Below are positions 1 to 8,695 of a stretch of DNA of 53,114 nucleotides, one piece after another (within the stretch, counting starts at the first letter, position 1; the number at the start of each line of letters is the position of its first letter). The position numbers and the translations under genes are program-made. Below the pieces are notes generated by a model. It was given only the letters and a program-made list of their open reading frames with translations, was not told the DNA's origin and did not search any database. The stretch is taken from the NCBI GenBank assembly GCA_016188005.1, contig JACPIQ010000030.1, forward strand, positions 1 to 53,114, written 5' to 3'. This stretch comes from Candidatus Rokuibacteriota bacterium. Its GTDB lineage: Bacteria; Methylomirabilota; Methylomirabilia; Rokubacteriales; CSP1-6.

Positions 1-144
1 GTGACCGGAGAGTGCCAGGTGACCGATGCCGAAGGGAACGCGGTCGTCCCGAACGCGAACCCCTTCTACCTCTGTCGCTGCGGGGCCTCCGCCAACAAGC
101 CGTTCTGCGACGGCCAGCACAAGAAGATCGAGTTCAAGAGCTAG
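1..144 (+). CDS. CDGSH-type iron-sulfur protein, 5' end missing
   Basis: The reading frame is open from base 1 to the TAG at 142-144 and encodes 47 residues. It contains the CDGSH-type 2Fe-2S motif CRCGAS...KPFCDGQH, with three Cys and one His as ligands and Gln in place of Ser before the His. Comparison with the facing paralog at 345-530 shows that about 14 N-terminal residues lie outside the window, so the GTG at base 1 is an internal Val. Small bacterial CDGSH proteins are soluble redox or cluster-transfer proteins; the partner is unknown. The two copies differ at about seven residues (for example DAEGNAVV against DAEGKALV), so they are diverged paralogs. Confidence 0.85.
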   Translation: MTGECQVTDAEGNAVVPNANPFYLCRCGASANKPFCDGQHKKIEFKS

Positions 145-488
145 TCGCCCCGCCCAAATCCGAAGACAGGGCGCCGGCCGGGGCGGGGGGCCTCCCCGCG
201 GAACACGCTGAGTCGCATCCCGCGGCTACGTCTCGTGACGAGCCACGAGATCGAGGTCTTCGGCTCCGGTATCGCGCAGAAGCCACGGTTCCGCGGGGGG
301 CCCCCCGCCCCGACCGGCAATCTTCGGATTTCCGCGCGGGGCGACTAGGCCTTGAACTCGACCTTCTTGTGCTGGCCGTCGCAGAACGGCTTGTTGCCGG
401 AGGCGCCGCAGCGGCAGAGGTAGAAGGGGTTCGCCTTCGGGACCAGTGCCTTCCCCTCTGCGTCGGTCACCTGGCATTCTCCGGTCAC
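1..488. repeat. Imperfect inverted repeat carrying two facing CDGSH genes
   Basis: Arm 1 is about 1-204 and arm 2 about 288-488. They are reverse complements through the coding region, the stop codons (142-144 and 345-347) and about 60 bp beyond them, ending near GCGGAAC. Small indels and substitutions separate the arms. The roughly 80 bp between them contain a short CTCGT/ACGAG hairpin. Arm 1 may extend left of the window. The pattern is an inverted gene duplication, and the divergence argues against a simple assembly echo. Confidence 0.85.
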
Positions 489-530
489 GACGATGGGGCC
501 GTTCGCGAGGACCTTCATGGTCACGGGCAT
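345..530 (-). CDS. CDGSH-type iron-sulfur protein
   Basis: This 61-residue protein starts MPVTMKVLANGP and carries the 2Fe-2S motif CRCGASGNKPFCDGQH at residues 39-54. Its length fits single-domain bacterial CDGSH proteins. The ATG at 528-530 follows AAGGAGAG on the minus strand, a good ribosome binding site. It faces its paralog at 1-144 inside an inverted repeat. The gene sits downstream of purC on the same strand with a 92-bp gap. Redox or cluster-carrier activity is known for the family; its role here is unknown. Confidence 0.88.
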   Translation of the reverse strand: MPVTMKVLANGPIVVTGECQVTDAEGKALVPKANPFYLCRCGASGNKPFCDGQHKKVEFKA

Positions 531-622
531 GAGCACTCTCCTTGGAATGGATTCGGCCCCTTGCGCGAGAGGCCGGTCGGCAGTATACACCGACGGCGGT
601 GGCCCAGCTGGCCGCGCACGTG

Positions 623-1507
623 TCAGGCGCCCACGAGCCGCCGCAGGGCCTCGCGGTACTTCTCGGCGGTCCTGGCGATGATGTCGGCGGGCAGGCGCGG
701 GGCCGGCGGCTTCTTGTTCCACGGCTGCCGCTCCAGCCAGTCGCGGACGAACTGCTTGTCGAAGGAGGGGGGGCTCGCGCCCACCCGGTACTCGCTCACG
801 GGCCAGAAGCGCGACGAGTCGGGCGTGAGGATCTCGTCGATGAGGAATACGGCGCCGGCCGCATCGGTGCCGAACTCGAACTTGGTGTCGGCGATGATGA
901 TGCCGCGGGTGGCGGCGTACTCGGCGGCGCGGGTGTAGAGGCTGATGGCCGCCTGGCGGACCTCGCGGGCGACCCCGGCGCCCAGGCGCCGCTCGGCCTC
1001 CGCGAACGGGATGTTCTCGTCGTGCTGGCCGGCCGGCGCCTTGGTGGAGGGGGTGAAGACGGTCTCCGGCAGCTTCTGCGCCTCCTGAAGGCCTGCCGGC
1101 AGCGCGATCCCGCAGATCGCCCCGGTCTTCTGGTACTCCTTCCATCCCGAGCCGATGATGTAACCGCGCACGATCGCTTCGATGGTCAGCGGCGTGAGAC
1201 GCCGCGCCACCATCGCCCGCCCGCGCACCTGGGCGCGCTCCGCCTCGCCCGAGACCACCGACTCCGGGTCGATGCCGGTGGTGTGGTTGCGCACCAGGTA
1301 GCCGAGCTTCTTGAACCAGAAGTCGGACAGGGCAGTGAGCACCTCCCCCTTGCCGGGGATGGGGTCCTCGAGCACGACGTCGAAGGCCGACAGGCGATCG
1401 GTCTGCACGATGAGGAGCTTGTCCTCACCCACCGCATAGATGTCCCGCACCTTGCCGCTGTGCAGGAACGGCAGGCTCCGGATGTCGGTCCTGAGCAGCG
1501 GCGTCAT
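623..1507 (-). CDS. purC: Phosphoribosylaminoimidazole-succinocarboxamide synthase
   Basis: This 294-residue enzyme joins CAIR and aspartate in an ATP-dependent step of purine synthesis, giving SAICAR. The N-terminus has the ATP-binding start typical of the family (HSGKVRDIY, then DRLSAFDVV). Further family segments are [15 protein letters not shown] and IADTKFEFG near the C-terminus. The length matches the longer form of PurC (about 300 aa, as in yeast Ade1) rather than the 237-aa E. coli form. It starts one base after the SDR stop codon, so the two are probably cotranscribed. No other purine gene is in the window. Confidence 0.96.
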   Translation of the reverse strand: MTPLLRTDIRSLPFLHSGKVRDIYAVGEDKLLIVQTDRLSAFDVVLEDPIPGKGEVLTALSDFWFKKLGYLVRNHTTGIDPESVVSGEAERAQVRGRAMVARRLTPLTIEAIVRGYIIGSGWKEYQKTGAICGIALPAGLQEAQKLPETVFTPSTKAPAGQHDENIPFAEAERRLGAGVAREVRQAAISLYTRAAEYAATRGIIIADTKFEFGTDAAGAVFLIDEILTPDSSRFWPVSEYRVGASPPSFDKQFVRDWLERQPWNKKPPAPRLPADIIARTAEKYREALRRLVGA

Positions 1508-1508
1508 T

Positions 1509-2312
1509 TCATCGTGACTCGTCGATGCCCCGGGCCAGGCGCTCGAAGCGGCGGCGCAGCGGCTCGAGCCCCTCCGCGTGGGTGATGACGTGGAGGCGGT
1601 TGTCGCGGACAGCGCGCAGGACGCGCTCGGCCACGTGCTCCGGCGTGAGGTAGCGGCCGATCAGCTCCACCGCGCGGCCCGGCGGGTCTTCCGGGTTCAG
1701 GAGGTGGGTCGGCCGGTTGCGCGAGCTCTGGCGGATCCGGGTGGTCACGCCCATGGGGCAGAGCACCGAGACCCCGATGCCGTAGGGGCGCAGGTCCTTC
1801 GAGAGCGTCTCGGACAGCCCCACCACGGCGTACTTGGTGGTGTTGTAGACACCGAGCCCCTGCGAGGCGATCAGGCCGGCCATGGATGCGGTGTTGACGA
1901 TGTGGCCGCCCTGCTTCTGGGCGATCATGCGCGGCACGAAGGTCTCGATCCCGTGGATCACGCCCCACAGATTGACGCCGACCACCCATTCCCAGTCGCG
2001 ATGGGTCGCCGCCTCGAGACCGCCGCTCACGGTGACGCCCGCGTTGTTGCAGAGCACGTGGACCCCGCCGAAGTCTTGCCAGGCCCGGTCGGCCAGGGCC
2101 TGGACGTCCGCGAGCCGGCTGACGTCCGTCCGCAGCGTGATGACGCGCGCCCCGGCGGCCCCGACCTGCGACGCGGTCTCGTCCATGCCCGGCCCGTCCA
2201 GGTCGGCGATGACGACGCGCATGCCCTCGCGGGCGAAGGCCAGGCAGAGGGCGCGCCCGATCCCGCTGGCGCCCCCGGTGACCACGGCCACGCGATCCGT
2301 CAGGGTGTCCAC
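1509..2312 (-). CDS. SDR family NAD(P)-dependent oxidoreductase
   Basis: This 267-residue classical short-chain dehydrogenase has the nucleotide-binding TGGASGIG (residues 12-19), an acidic residue after beta-2 (VVIADLD) that hints at NAD(H), NNAG (89-92), and catalytic Ser143, Tyr156 and Lys160 (YNTTK). I chose the GTG at 2310-2312 because the Rossmann fold starts seven residues later; the open frame runs further upstream to 2429 without SDR-like sequence and overlaps the divergent aminopeptidase start. It overlaps nothing downstream and is one base from purC. The substrate cannot be read from the sequence. Confidence 0.9.
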   Translation of the reverse strand: MDTLTDRVAVVTGGASGIGRALCLAFAREGMRVVIADLDGPGMDETASQVGAAGARVITLRTDVSRLADVQALADRAWQDFGGVHVLCNNAGVTVSGGLEAATHRDWEWVVGVNLWGVIHGIETFVPRMIAQKQGGHIVNTASMAGLIASQGLGVYNTTKYAVVGLSETLSKDLRPYGIGVSVLCPMGVTTRIRQSSRNRPTHLLNPEDPPGRAVELIGRYLTPEHVAERVLRAVRDNRLHVITHAEGLEPLRRRFERLARGIDESR

Positions 2313-2332
2313 CGGGCGCGAGTGTGGGGCCG

Positions 2333-2369
2333 TCGCCGCGGCGATGTCAAGAGTGTGTCGCCTGGGCGA
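2333..2369. promoter_or_regulatory. Twin palindromes between divergent SDR and aminopeptidase genes
   Basis: TCGCCGCGGCGA (2333-2344) and TCGCCTGGGCGA (2358-2369) share the form TCGCC-N2-GGCGA with centres 25 bp apart. They lie between two divergent start codons (2312 and 2428). A minus-strand TTGACA (complement of 2345-2350) lies between the two palindromes and could be the -35 box of the SDR promoter. A dimeric regulator site is plausible, but in GC-rich DNA short palindromes also arise by chance. Confidence 0.35.
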
Positions 2370-2427
2370 CTCTGGTATCCTCCGTAGGGCGCCAGCGGCC
2401 CGTCGCGGCGCAACGGGAGAAGAGATC

Positions 2428-4977
2428 ATGGATCATCGCTTGCCCATCACGGTCGTGCCCGGCCGGTACGACATCCGGCTCGAGCCCGATCTCGACACCG
2501 CCACCTTCAGGGGCGAGGAGACCATCGCCGTCACCGTGCGGGAACCGGTGACGGAGATCCTGCTCAATGCGGCCGAGCTCTGCATCCTCGCCGTCACAGC
2601 CCGCGACGCGAGCGACGCGGCGGTGGAGGGGCGCGCGGAGCTCGACGAGGCCGCCGAGCGCGCCCGGCTCAGCTTTCCCTCGCCCCTCCTCCCCGGCCAG
2701 TGGCGCCTCACGCTCCGCTTCACCGGCACCCTGAACGATCGCCTCCACGGCTTCTACCGCAGCACGTACAAGGACGCGGCCGGGGCCTCCCACACGCTGG
2801 CGGCCACCCAGTTCGAGGCCACCGACGCGCGCCGCGCCTTCCCGTGCTGGGACGAACCCGGCTGCAAGGCCGTGTTCGGCGTCACGCTCGTGGTCCCCGA
2901 GCGGCTGGCCGCGGTGTCCAACACCGCCGTCGTCCGCGAGGAGCGGACGGAGGACGGCCGCAAGGTCGTCACCTTCGCCGACTCCATGAAGATGTCCACC
3001 TACCTGGTGGCCTTCATCGTGGGTGAGCTGGAGGCGACCGCGCCCGTCATGGTGGGCCAGACGCCGCTGCGCGTCTGGTGCGTGCCCGGCAAGCAGCCCC
3101 TGGCGCGCTTCGCGCTGGAGGCCGGCGCCTTCGCGCTGGACTTCTTCGAGCGGTACTACGGGCTGCCGTACCCCGGAGACAAGCTCGACATGCTGGCCAT
3201 CCCGGACTTCGCCGCCGGAGCGATGGAGAACCTTGGCGCCATCACCTATCGCGAGACCGCGCTGCTGGTGGACGAGACGGCGGCCTCCCACACGGAGCTG
3301 GAGCGCGTGGCCGACGTGGTGGCACACGAGGTGGCGCACATGTGGTTCGGGGACCTCGTGACGATGGCGTGGTGGAACGGCATCTGGCTCAACGAGGCCT
3401 TCGCCACGTTCATGGAGATGCTGGCGGTGGAGGCCTGGAAGCCTCAGTGGGAGCGCTGGGTCACCTTCGGGGTGTCGCGCGCCGCCGCCATGGGCGTTGA
3501 CGGCCTCCTGTCGAGCCGCCCCATCGAGTTCGAGGTGCGGGCGCCGCGCGACTGCGAGGCCATGTTCGATCTGCTCACGTACGAGAAGGGCGCTTCGGTG
3601 CTGCGCATGCTCGAGCAGCACCTGGGGCCCGAGGTGTTCCGCGACGGCGTCCGTCGCTATCTCCAGCAGCACCGCCACGGCAACGCCGAGACCACCGATC
3701 TCTGGAAGGCCCTCGGTGAGGCGGCCCGGCAGCCGATCCCCGAGGTGATGGACGCCTGGATCTTCCGCCCCGGCTACCCCGTGGTGACGGTGGAGAAGGA
3801 CGGGCCCGGCCTCAAGCTCTCCCAGCGGCGCTTCACCTATCTCGAGGCCGGGCCCGAGGAGAGCGAGCACTGGCGCATTCCGGTCGCGCTGCGCGCCTCG
3901 GTCAAGGGAGGCTGGGTCGAGAAGCGGGTGTTGCTCGAAGAGGCCGAGGTACGCGTGGCGCTGCCCGCCCCGGCGGACTGGGCGGTGGCCAACGCGGGCG
4001 GGCACGGGTTCTATCGGGTGCAGTACGCGCCGGCCATGCTGCGGCGGATGGCCAAGGCGCTGTCGCGCATCCCGCCCATCGAGCGCTTCAATCTGGTCAG
4101 CGACGCGCTGGCGCTCACCCAGGCGGGCGCCATGTCGGCCGCCGAGTACCTGGACCTGACGGGCTCCTTCCGCGATGAGACGGACCGCAACGTCTGGGCC
4201 GTGCTCACCGGGTCCCTGGCGTACCTGAACCGGATCCTGCCCGAGACCGTGCGGCCCCGGCTCGAGGCCTGGGTCCGCCACCGGCTGGAGCGGGCCGTGG
4301 AGCGGCTGTCCTGGGAGCGGCAGCCCGAGGAGAGCGAGCTCGCACGCCAGCTCCGTGCCGATCTCCTCCGCGCCCTCGGCACGCTGGGCAACGACGAGGA
4401 GACGCAGCGGCGCGCGCGGTCGGTCTACGAGGGCTACCGGCACGACGAGACGGTCGTGGATCCCAACCTGCTGCCCGCCCTCATCGCGATCCTCGCCGCC
4501 TCCGGTGGCGAGGGCGAGTACGAGGAGTTCCTCCAGCGCTTCAAGAGCGCGCGCACGCCCCAGGAGGAGCAGCGTTACCTCTACGCGCTCGCCGCCTTCC
4601 GCCAGCCCGAGCTGATCCGCCGGACGCTCGCGCGCACCATCAATGGCGAGGTCCGGAGCCAGGACGCCCCCTTCCTGGTGCGCGCGCTGCTGGGTGGCGT
4701 GTACTCACGGGGGCTCGCGTGGGACTTCGTCAAGGAGCACTGGGAGACGATGGCGCGGCAGTACCCGGGCAGCGCCTATCGGCGGATGTACGAGGGCGTC
4801 ACGGCACTGGTGAGCCCCGAATGGGAGCAGGAGGTGCAGGAGTTCTTCGCGAGCCGGGGCATCGTGCTCGGCGGCAAGACGCTCGAGCAGTACCTCGAGC
4901 AGCTGCGCGTCGCCGTCCGCTTCCAGGAGCGGGAGGCAGCGGCGCTGGCCGCGCTCCTGGCGCGCCCTCCCCGCTGA
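2428..4977 (+). CDS. M1 family zinc metallo-aminopeptidase
   Basis: This 849-residue protein has the M1 exopeptidase motif GAMEN (264-268), the zinc motif HEVAH (300-304) with the third ligand Glu323 in NEAF, and the conserved Tyr385 (LTYEKG). An N-terminal beta-sandwich (1-200), a catalytic thermolysin-like domain (about 205-450) and an ERAP1-like helical C-terminal domain fill the length, as in aminopeptidase N and tricorn-interacting factor F3. It removes N-terminal residues from peptides. No signal peptide is visible, so it is cytoplasmic. The ATG at 2428 follows GGGAGAAGAG; the frame is open far upstream, but that part is antisense to the SDR. Confidence 0.95.
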   Translation: MDHRLPITVVPGRYDIRLEPDLDTATFRGEETIAVTVREPVTEILLNAAELCILAVTARDASDAAVEGRAELDEAAERARLSFPSPLLPGQWRLTLRFTGTLNDRLHGFYRSTYKDAAGASHTLAATQFEATDARRAFPCWDEPGCKAVFGVTLVVPERLAAVSNTAVVREERTEDGRKVVTFADSMKMSTYLVAFIVGELEATAPVMVGQTPLRVWCVPGKQPLARFALEAGAFALDFFERYYGLPYPGDKLDMLAIPDFAAGAMENLGAITYRETALLVDETAASHTELERVADVVAHEVAHMWFGDLVTMAWWNGIWLNEAFATFMEMLAVEAWKPQWERWVTFGVSRAAAMGVDGLLSSRPIEFEVRAPRDCEAMFDLLTYEKGASVLRMLEQHLGPEVFRDGVRRYLQQHRHGNAETTDLWKALGEAARQPIPEVMDAWIFRPGYPVVTVEKDGPGLKLSQRRFTYLEAGPEESEHWRIPVALRASVKGGWVEKRVLLEEAEVRVALPAPADWAVANAGGHGFYRVQYAPAMLRRMAKALSRIPPIERFNLVSDALALTQAGAMSAAEYLDLTGSFRDETDRNVWAVLTGSLAYLNRILPETVRPRLEAWVRHRLERAVERLSWERQPEESELARQLRADLLRALGTLGNDEETQRRARSVYEGYRHDETVVDPNLLPALIAILAASGGEGEYEEFLQRFKSARTPQEEQRYLYALAAFRQPELIRRTLARTINGEVRSQDAPFLVRALLGGVYSRGLAWDFVKEHWETMARQYPGSAYRRMYEGVTALVSPEWEQEVQEFFASRGIVLGGKTLEQYLEQLRVAVRFQEREAAALAALLARPPR

Positions 4978-5046
4978 CGGGACGTCCACGGAGTCCGGCG
5001 GCAGTCGCGGATGGGGCAGAGGAACCCGACTACGGGAGGGGGGCGC

Positions 5047-6180
5047 ATGGACTTCGACCTGATCCTCCGCGGCGGAACCGTCATCGATCCCGGGCAGGGC
5101 GTCGACGGGCCGTGCGACGTGGCCTTCGCCAACGGCCGTGTGGCCGCGTTGGGTCCGGACCTTTCCGTCACGGCCGCCGAGGTCGTGGATGTCACTGGCA
5201 AGCTCGTGACGCCGGGGCTCATCGATCTGCACGGCCACTTCTTCCATCGCGGCCAGCCGCTCTTCGTGGATCCGGACGATCTCTGTCTGCCCGGCGGCGT
5301 CACCACTGCGGTGGACGCCGGGAGCAGCGGCTGGGCGACCTACGCGGGGTTCCGCGAGTACGTCATCGCGCGCGCCGAGACCCGCGTGCTGGCCTTCCTC
5401 CACCTGGCGACCACAGGTCTGGCCACACTGGCGGCCGGCGTCGGGGAGCTCGAGGACCTCCGCTTCGCCCAGGAGGAGCGCACGCGCGACGCCTTCCGGC
5501 GCTTCCCCGAGCTCCTTGGGCTCAAGGTCCGCATCCAGCGCGCGGCGACGGGGGAGGCCAACGCCCTGCCAGCGCTGGAGATGGCCCGCCGCATCTGCGA
5601 CGACGCGAGCACGCGGCTCATGGTGCACGTCTCGGGGACGCCGATCCCGCTGCCGGTGATCCTCGACCGGCTCAGGCCCGGCGACGTCGTGACGCACATC
5701 TTCAACGGCCACGAGCACGGGATCCTGGACGGCGCGGGGAAGGTCCTCCCCTCCGTCCGCGACGCCGCGGCGCGGGGGGTGATCCTCGACGTGGCCCATG
5801 CCGGCGTCCACTTCGACGTCGAGGTGGCCCGGGCCGCGCTGGCCCAGGGGTTGCCACCCACGACGCTGTCCACCGACATGGTGAGACCTGCCGTGGCGCG
5901 CCGCATGTACGACCTGCTCGGCGTCATGTCAAGTTTCCTCGCCCTGGGACTGCCGCTTCCCGAGGTGATCCGCGCCGTGACGGAGGCCCCGGCGCGGGCG
6001 ATCGGCCAGGCGGGCAAGCTCGGCGCGCTGGCGCCCGGCGCCTCCGGGGATGCGGCGGTGCTCGACCTCGAGGAGGGCGACTTCACCTTCGGGGATGCCG
6101 CCGGCCACGACTTCAAGGCCGCGCGCCGCTTCGTCCCCGTGCTCACCGTCCGTGCGGGCCGCCGGTGGCGGCGCCGCTGA
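5047..6180 (+). CDS. Amidohydrolase/deacetylase family metallohydrolase (dihydroorotase-like)
   Basis: This 377-residue protein has the amidohydrolase start (LILRGGTVIDP), the metal motif DLHGHFF (HxH) and the closing section where a small beta domain reforms (APGASGDAAVLDLEEGDF). Later His residues in MVHVSG and THIFNGHEH and the Asp in STDM are candidate metal and catalytic positions. It fits the amidohydrolase/deacetylase group near dihydroorotases rather than true pyrC. The ATG at 5047 follows GGGAGGGGGGC; an upstream ATG at 5011 has no comparable site. The substrate is unknown. It lies 69 bp behind the M1 peptidase and could share its transcript. Confidence 0.85.
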   Translation: MDFDLILRGGTVIDPGQGVDGPCDVAFANGRVAALGPDLSVTAAEVVDVTGKLVTPGLIDLHGHFFHRGQPLFVDPDDLCLPGGVTTAVDAGSSGWATYAGFREYVIARAETRVLAFLHLATTGLATLAAGVGELEDLRFAQEERTRDAFRRFPELLGLKVRIQRAATGEANALPALEMARRICDDASTRLMVHVSGTPIPLPVILDRLRPGDVVTHIFNGHEHGILDGAGKVLPSVRDAAARGVILDVAHAGVHFDVEVARAALAQGLPPTTLSTDMVRPAVARRMYDLLGVMSSFLALGLPLPEVIRAVTEAPARAIGQAGKLGALAPGASGDAAVLDLEEGDFTFGDAAGHDFKAARRFVPVLTVRAGRRWRRR

Positions 6181-6213
6181 GCCCTCTCCGGGCCCTCGGA
6201 GTTCCGGGTCGGC

Positions 6214-7314
6214 TCACAGGGCCAGCAGCTCGTCGGCCAGGCGCAGCAGCCGCCAGCCGTCAAGGGCGCGCCGGGCCGTCGCCTCCCAGACGCCTCGAGG
6301 GCCGGTGTGATGAAAGGACTCGAGGATCACGACCCGGGCCCGGCCCTCGGCCGCCTGCGCCAGCCTCAGGCTTTCCGTGAAGGGGATGGACTCGTCACCA
6401 CTCCCGTGGGCGATCAGGAGCCGCCCGTGGAGCGTGGGGATGGCGGGAAGCGGCGAGAGGCGGTCAAGGGCCTCCAGCGCCCGGGACGGCAGGCGGGACA
6501 GGAGCGGTGCCACAAGGTCCTCGCGCCGGTTCAGCGCCAGGGCCATGGCCGCCTGTCCTGCCTCGCCCAGGGCGCTCTCCAGGCCCGTGGTCGGATCCGC
6601 GGGGTCGGCGAGCTTCCGCCGCGCGATCGCGGCGAGCCCCTCGCGATCCCTCTCGCTGTCCACGAAGCCCGCCAGCAGGGCGACGAGCTTCCAGCGGTTG
6701 TACTCCTCGTGTCGCTGCACGTAGCGCCGGCCGCCGAGCTCGTGGACGCCCGTCGAGATGTAGGCGATCACGTGGCGCAGATCGGCATAGCCCCCGAAGC
6801 TCCCGGCCAGGCGGACCTCGGGGAGGGTGGCGGCCGCCAGCAGGGCGGGCCCGGCCCCGAAGCTCAGGCCCACGACGCCGACGCGGTCGCCGAGGCCCGC
6901 GGCGTGCTGGATGGCCGCGCGGATCTCGTCCACCTCGCGCCCGCCGAGCCGGAGCGCGGCCAGTCCCTCGACGTGCGGGACGAGAACGAGCAGCCCATGG
7001 CGGGCGAGCAGCCGGGCCAGACGCATCAGCTCGGGATGACGCCGACCCGCGGGAGAGAGGCCGTGAACCAGGACGAGGGCACCCCGCGGCCCGGGGCGGC
7101 GGTAGAGATCGGCGTGGACGGGTCGGCCGCCAGCGCCGAAGCTCACCTCCGTGCGGATCGCGTCCCGGGCGACGGGTGCGAGCCACCGCTCGGTAGAAGG
7201 GAAGGCGAGGGCCAGGGTGAACGCGACGGGCGCGCCGAAGCGCCACGCCAGCGCCAGCCCGAGGAGTGCCGCCAGGAGTCCTGCTCCCAGAAGCCGGCGG
7301 CCGCGCGAGCTCAT
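6214..7314 (-). CDS. Membrane-anchored alpha/beta hydrolase (dienelactone-hydrolase-like)
   Basis: The 366-residue protein begins with one hydrophobic segment (about residues 8-35), probably an uncleaved anchor or signal. The alpha/beta hydrolase fold follows: oxyanion HG in LVHGLSP, nucleophile elbow GLSFGAG, Asp in HGSGDESIPF and His in SFHHTG. The layout resembles dienelactone-hydrolase or prolyl-oligopeptidase-type esterases. It is convergent with the amidohydrolase gene, with 33 bp between them. The substrate is not evident. Confidence 0.82.
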   Translation of the reverse strand: MSSRGRRLLGAGLLAALLGLALAWRFGAPVAFTLALAFPSTERWLAPVARDAIRTEVSFGAGGRPVHADLYRRPGPRGALVLVHGLSPAGRRHPELMRLARLLARHGLLVLVPHVEGLAALRLGGREVDEIRAAIQHAAGLGDRVGVVGLSFGAGPALLAAATLPEVRLAGSFGGYADLRHVIAYISTGVHELGGRRYVQRHEEYNRWKLVALLAGFVDSERDREGLAAIARRKLADPADPTTGLESALGEAGQAAMALALNRREDLVAPLLSRLPSRALEALDRLSPLPAIPTLHGRLLIAHGSGDESIPFTESLRLAQAAEGRARVVILESFHHTGPRGVWEATARRALDGWRLLRLADELLAL

Positions 7315-7396
7315 GGCTCCGTCGCCCGGCTCGCTCCCGCTCGCCCCATTTCCATATCCGCTCGCCTCGCCTAGCGGCTGCGGCTCGCCCGGCGCG

Positions 7397-8605
7397 TCAG
7401 ACGGCGCCGGGTCGCGTCGTCAGAACGAAGACGGCCAGGGCCGCGAGCCCCGCACCGGCGAGGCCCGTCGCGCAGAGGTAGATGACGAGGTAGGAGGCCG
7501 TCACGTCGTAGAGCCACCCCGACATCCAGGGGCCGGCGGCGGCGCCCAGGCTGTTGCCGATGCTGAGAAGCCCGAAGACGGCGCCGTACCGAGCCGGCGG
7601 GGCGATGCGGCTCAGGAGGACGGCGACGATGGTGGCCCTCGAGCCCAGCGGCAGGAAGAGGAAGAGCGCGTAGCCGTAGGCGACGAGCCGTCCCGGCCAG
7701 GCCTCCATCCCGAGGAGGCAGAGCATTCCCACGATCGAGCAGCTGAAGGACAGGAAACCCGCCGGCGGGCCCCCGAAGCGATCGGCCGCGAGGCCGGCCA
7801 GGGCCCGCCCGATGGCGGCGAGCACGCCGCCCACGGCGAGGAGCACGGAGGCCTCGGCCGCCGAGAGGCCGCGGGCGGTGAAGTAGAGCGCGTGCTGGGT
7901 GGTGGCGAGATAGCCGAAGAGCGGCGGCACCGCGAAGACCACTGCGAGGGCCCAGAAGGGCACCGAGCGGACGATGCCGCCCACGCTGCGCGGCGCCGTG
8001 AGGTCTCCGGCCGGCGTCCTGGCTGCGGGGATCTCGAGCCGGGTCGGGCACACCCGCCAGCCCCACGCGATCAGCGCCACCAGGGCGACGACGTAGCCGG
8101 CCAGGGCGCCGCGCCAGCCTGTCAGCGCGATCGCCCCCTGGATCCCCGGCGCCAGCGCATAGCCCGCCATGGAGCCGGAGAAGGCGATTCCCATGGCGAG
8201 CCCCCGGCGCCTGACGTAGACGTCGGCGAGCAGCGCGGCCTGCGTCACCATGCCCGTCAGGCCCACGCCGATGCCGCCGCCCAGCCCCACCGCGCCGATG
8301 AACATGGGGAGCGAGGTGGCCAGCGTCCCCACGGCGAGGCCCGTGGCCGCGGCGCCGAGGCCGAGCGTCACGATCAGGCGGGGGTTCCAGCGCGAGACGA
8401 GGTAGCCGGACAGCGGCCCGAGCACCGCGCCGCCGATCCAGAGGAAGGACACGGTGGAGGCGGTGGCGCCGCGAGAGCCCCCGAACTCGGTGAGGAGGGC
8501 GGGGAAGAAAATCGGGAAGGCATTACCGAGCCCGGAGACGAGCAGCATCGAGGCGAATGCGAGCCACAGCCGCGGGTTCGCCAGGGTCTCCCGGTCCGGG
8601 GTCAC
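7397..8605 (-). CDS. MFS transporter, probably 12 transmembrane helices
   Basis: The 402-residue protein is hydrophobic throughout, with about 12 helices and the loop motif GYLVSRWNPR between helices 2 and 3 and GLAADRFGG in the second half. It resembles the oxalate/formate antiporter and monocarboxylate side of the MFS, but the substrate cannot be fixed. I chose the GTG at 8603-8605 (VTPDRETLANP), directly before the first helix; the open frame upstream is antisense to the desulfhydrase gene. It is divergent from that gene across 90 bp. Confidence 0.87.
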   Translation of the reverse strand: MTPDRETLANPRLWLAFASMLLVSGLGNAFPIFFPALLTEFGGSRGATASTVSFLWIGGAVLGPLSGYLVSRWNPRLIVTLGLGAAATGLAVGTLATSLPMFIGAVGLGGGIGVGLTGMVTQAALLADVYVRRRGLAMGIAFSGSMAGYALAPGIQGAIALTGWRGALAGYVVALVALIAWGWRVCPTRLEIPAARTPAGDLTAPRSVGGIVRSVPFWALAVVFAVPPLFGYLATTQHALYFTARGLSAAEASVLLAVGGVLAAIGRALAGLAADRFGGPPAGFLSFSCSIVGMLCLLGMEAWPGRLVAYGYALFLFLPLGSRATIVAVLLSRIAPPARYGAVFGLLSIGNSLGAAAGPWMSGWLYDVTASYLVIYLCATGLAGAGLAALAVFVLTTRPGAV

Positions 8606-8683
8606 CCGGCCATTATGGCCGAAACCGGCGTCCGTCGTATCGCTCGGGAGCGGGAGCACGCGGAGGCCGCGAGAGGGGCGTGA

Positions 8684-8689
8684 TACGAT
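8684..8689 (+). promoter_or_regulatory. Candidate -10 box TACGAT just before the start codon
   Basis: TACGAT lies 6 nt before the ATG at 8696. A transcript starting about 7 nt after the -10 box would begin at the start codon, so translation could be leaderless. No Shine-Dalgarno sequence lies in the gap, and no good -35 box is visible. Confidence 0.4.
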
Positions 8690-8695
8690 GACGCC

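Noticed and set aside
2347-4443. 698-residue open frame on the minus strand
   Set aside because: It lies wholly antisense to the M1 aminopeptidase, is rich in His, Arg, Gly and Pro without any domain, and is the usual by-product of high GC.
7151-8683. 510-residue plus-strand frame rich in Glu, Arg and Gly
   Set aside because: It is antisense to the hydrolase and MFS genes and has only low-complexity composition.
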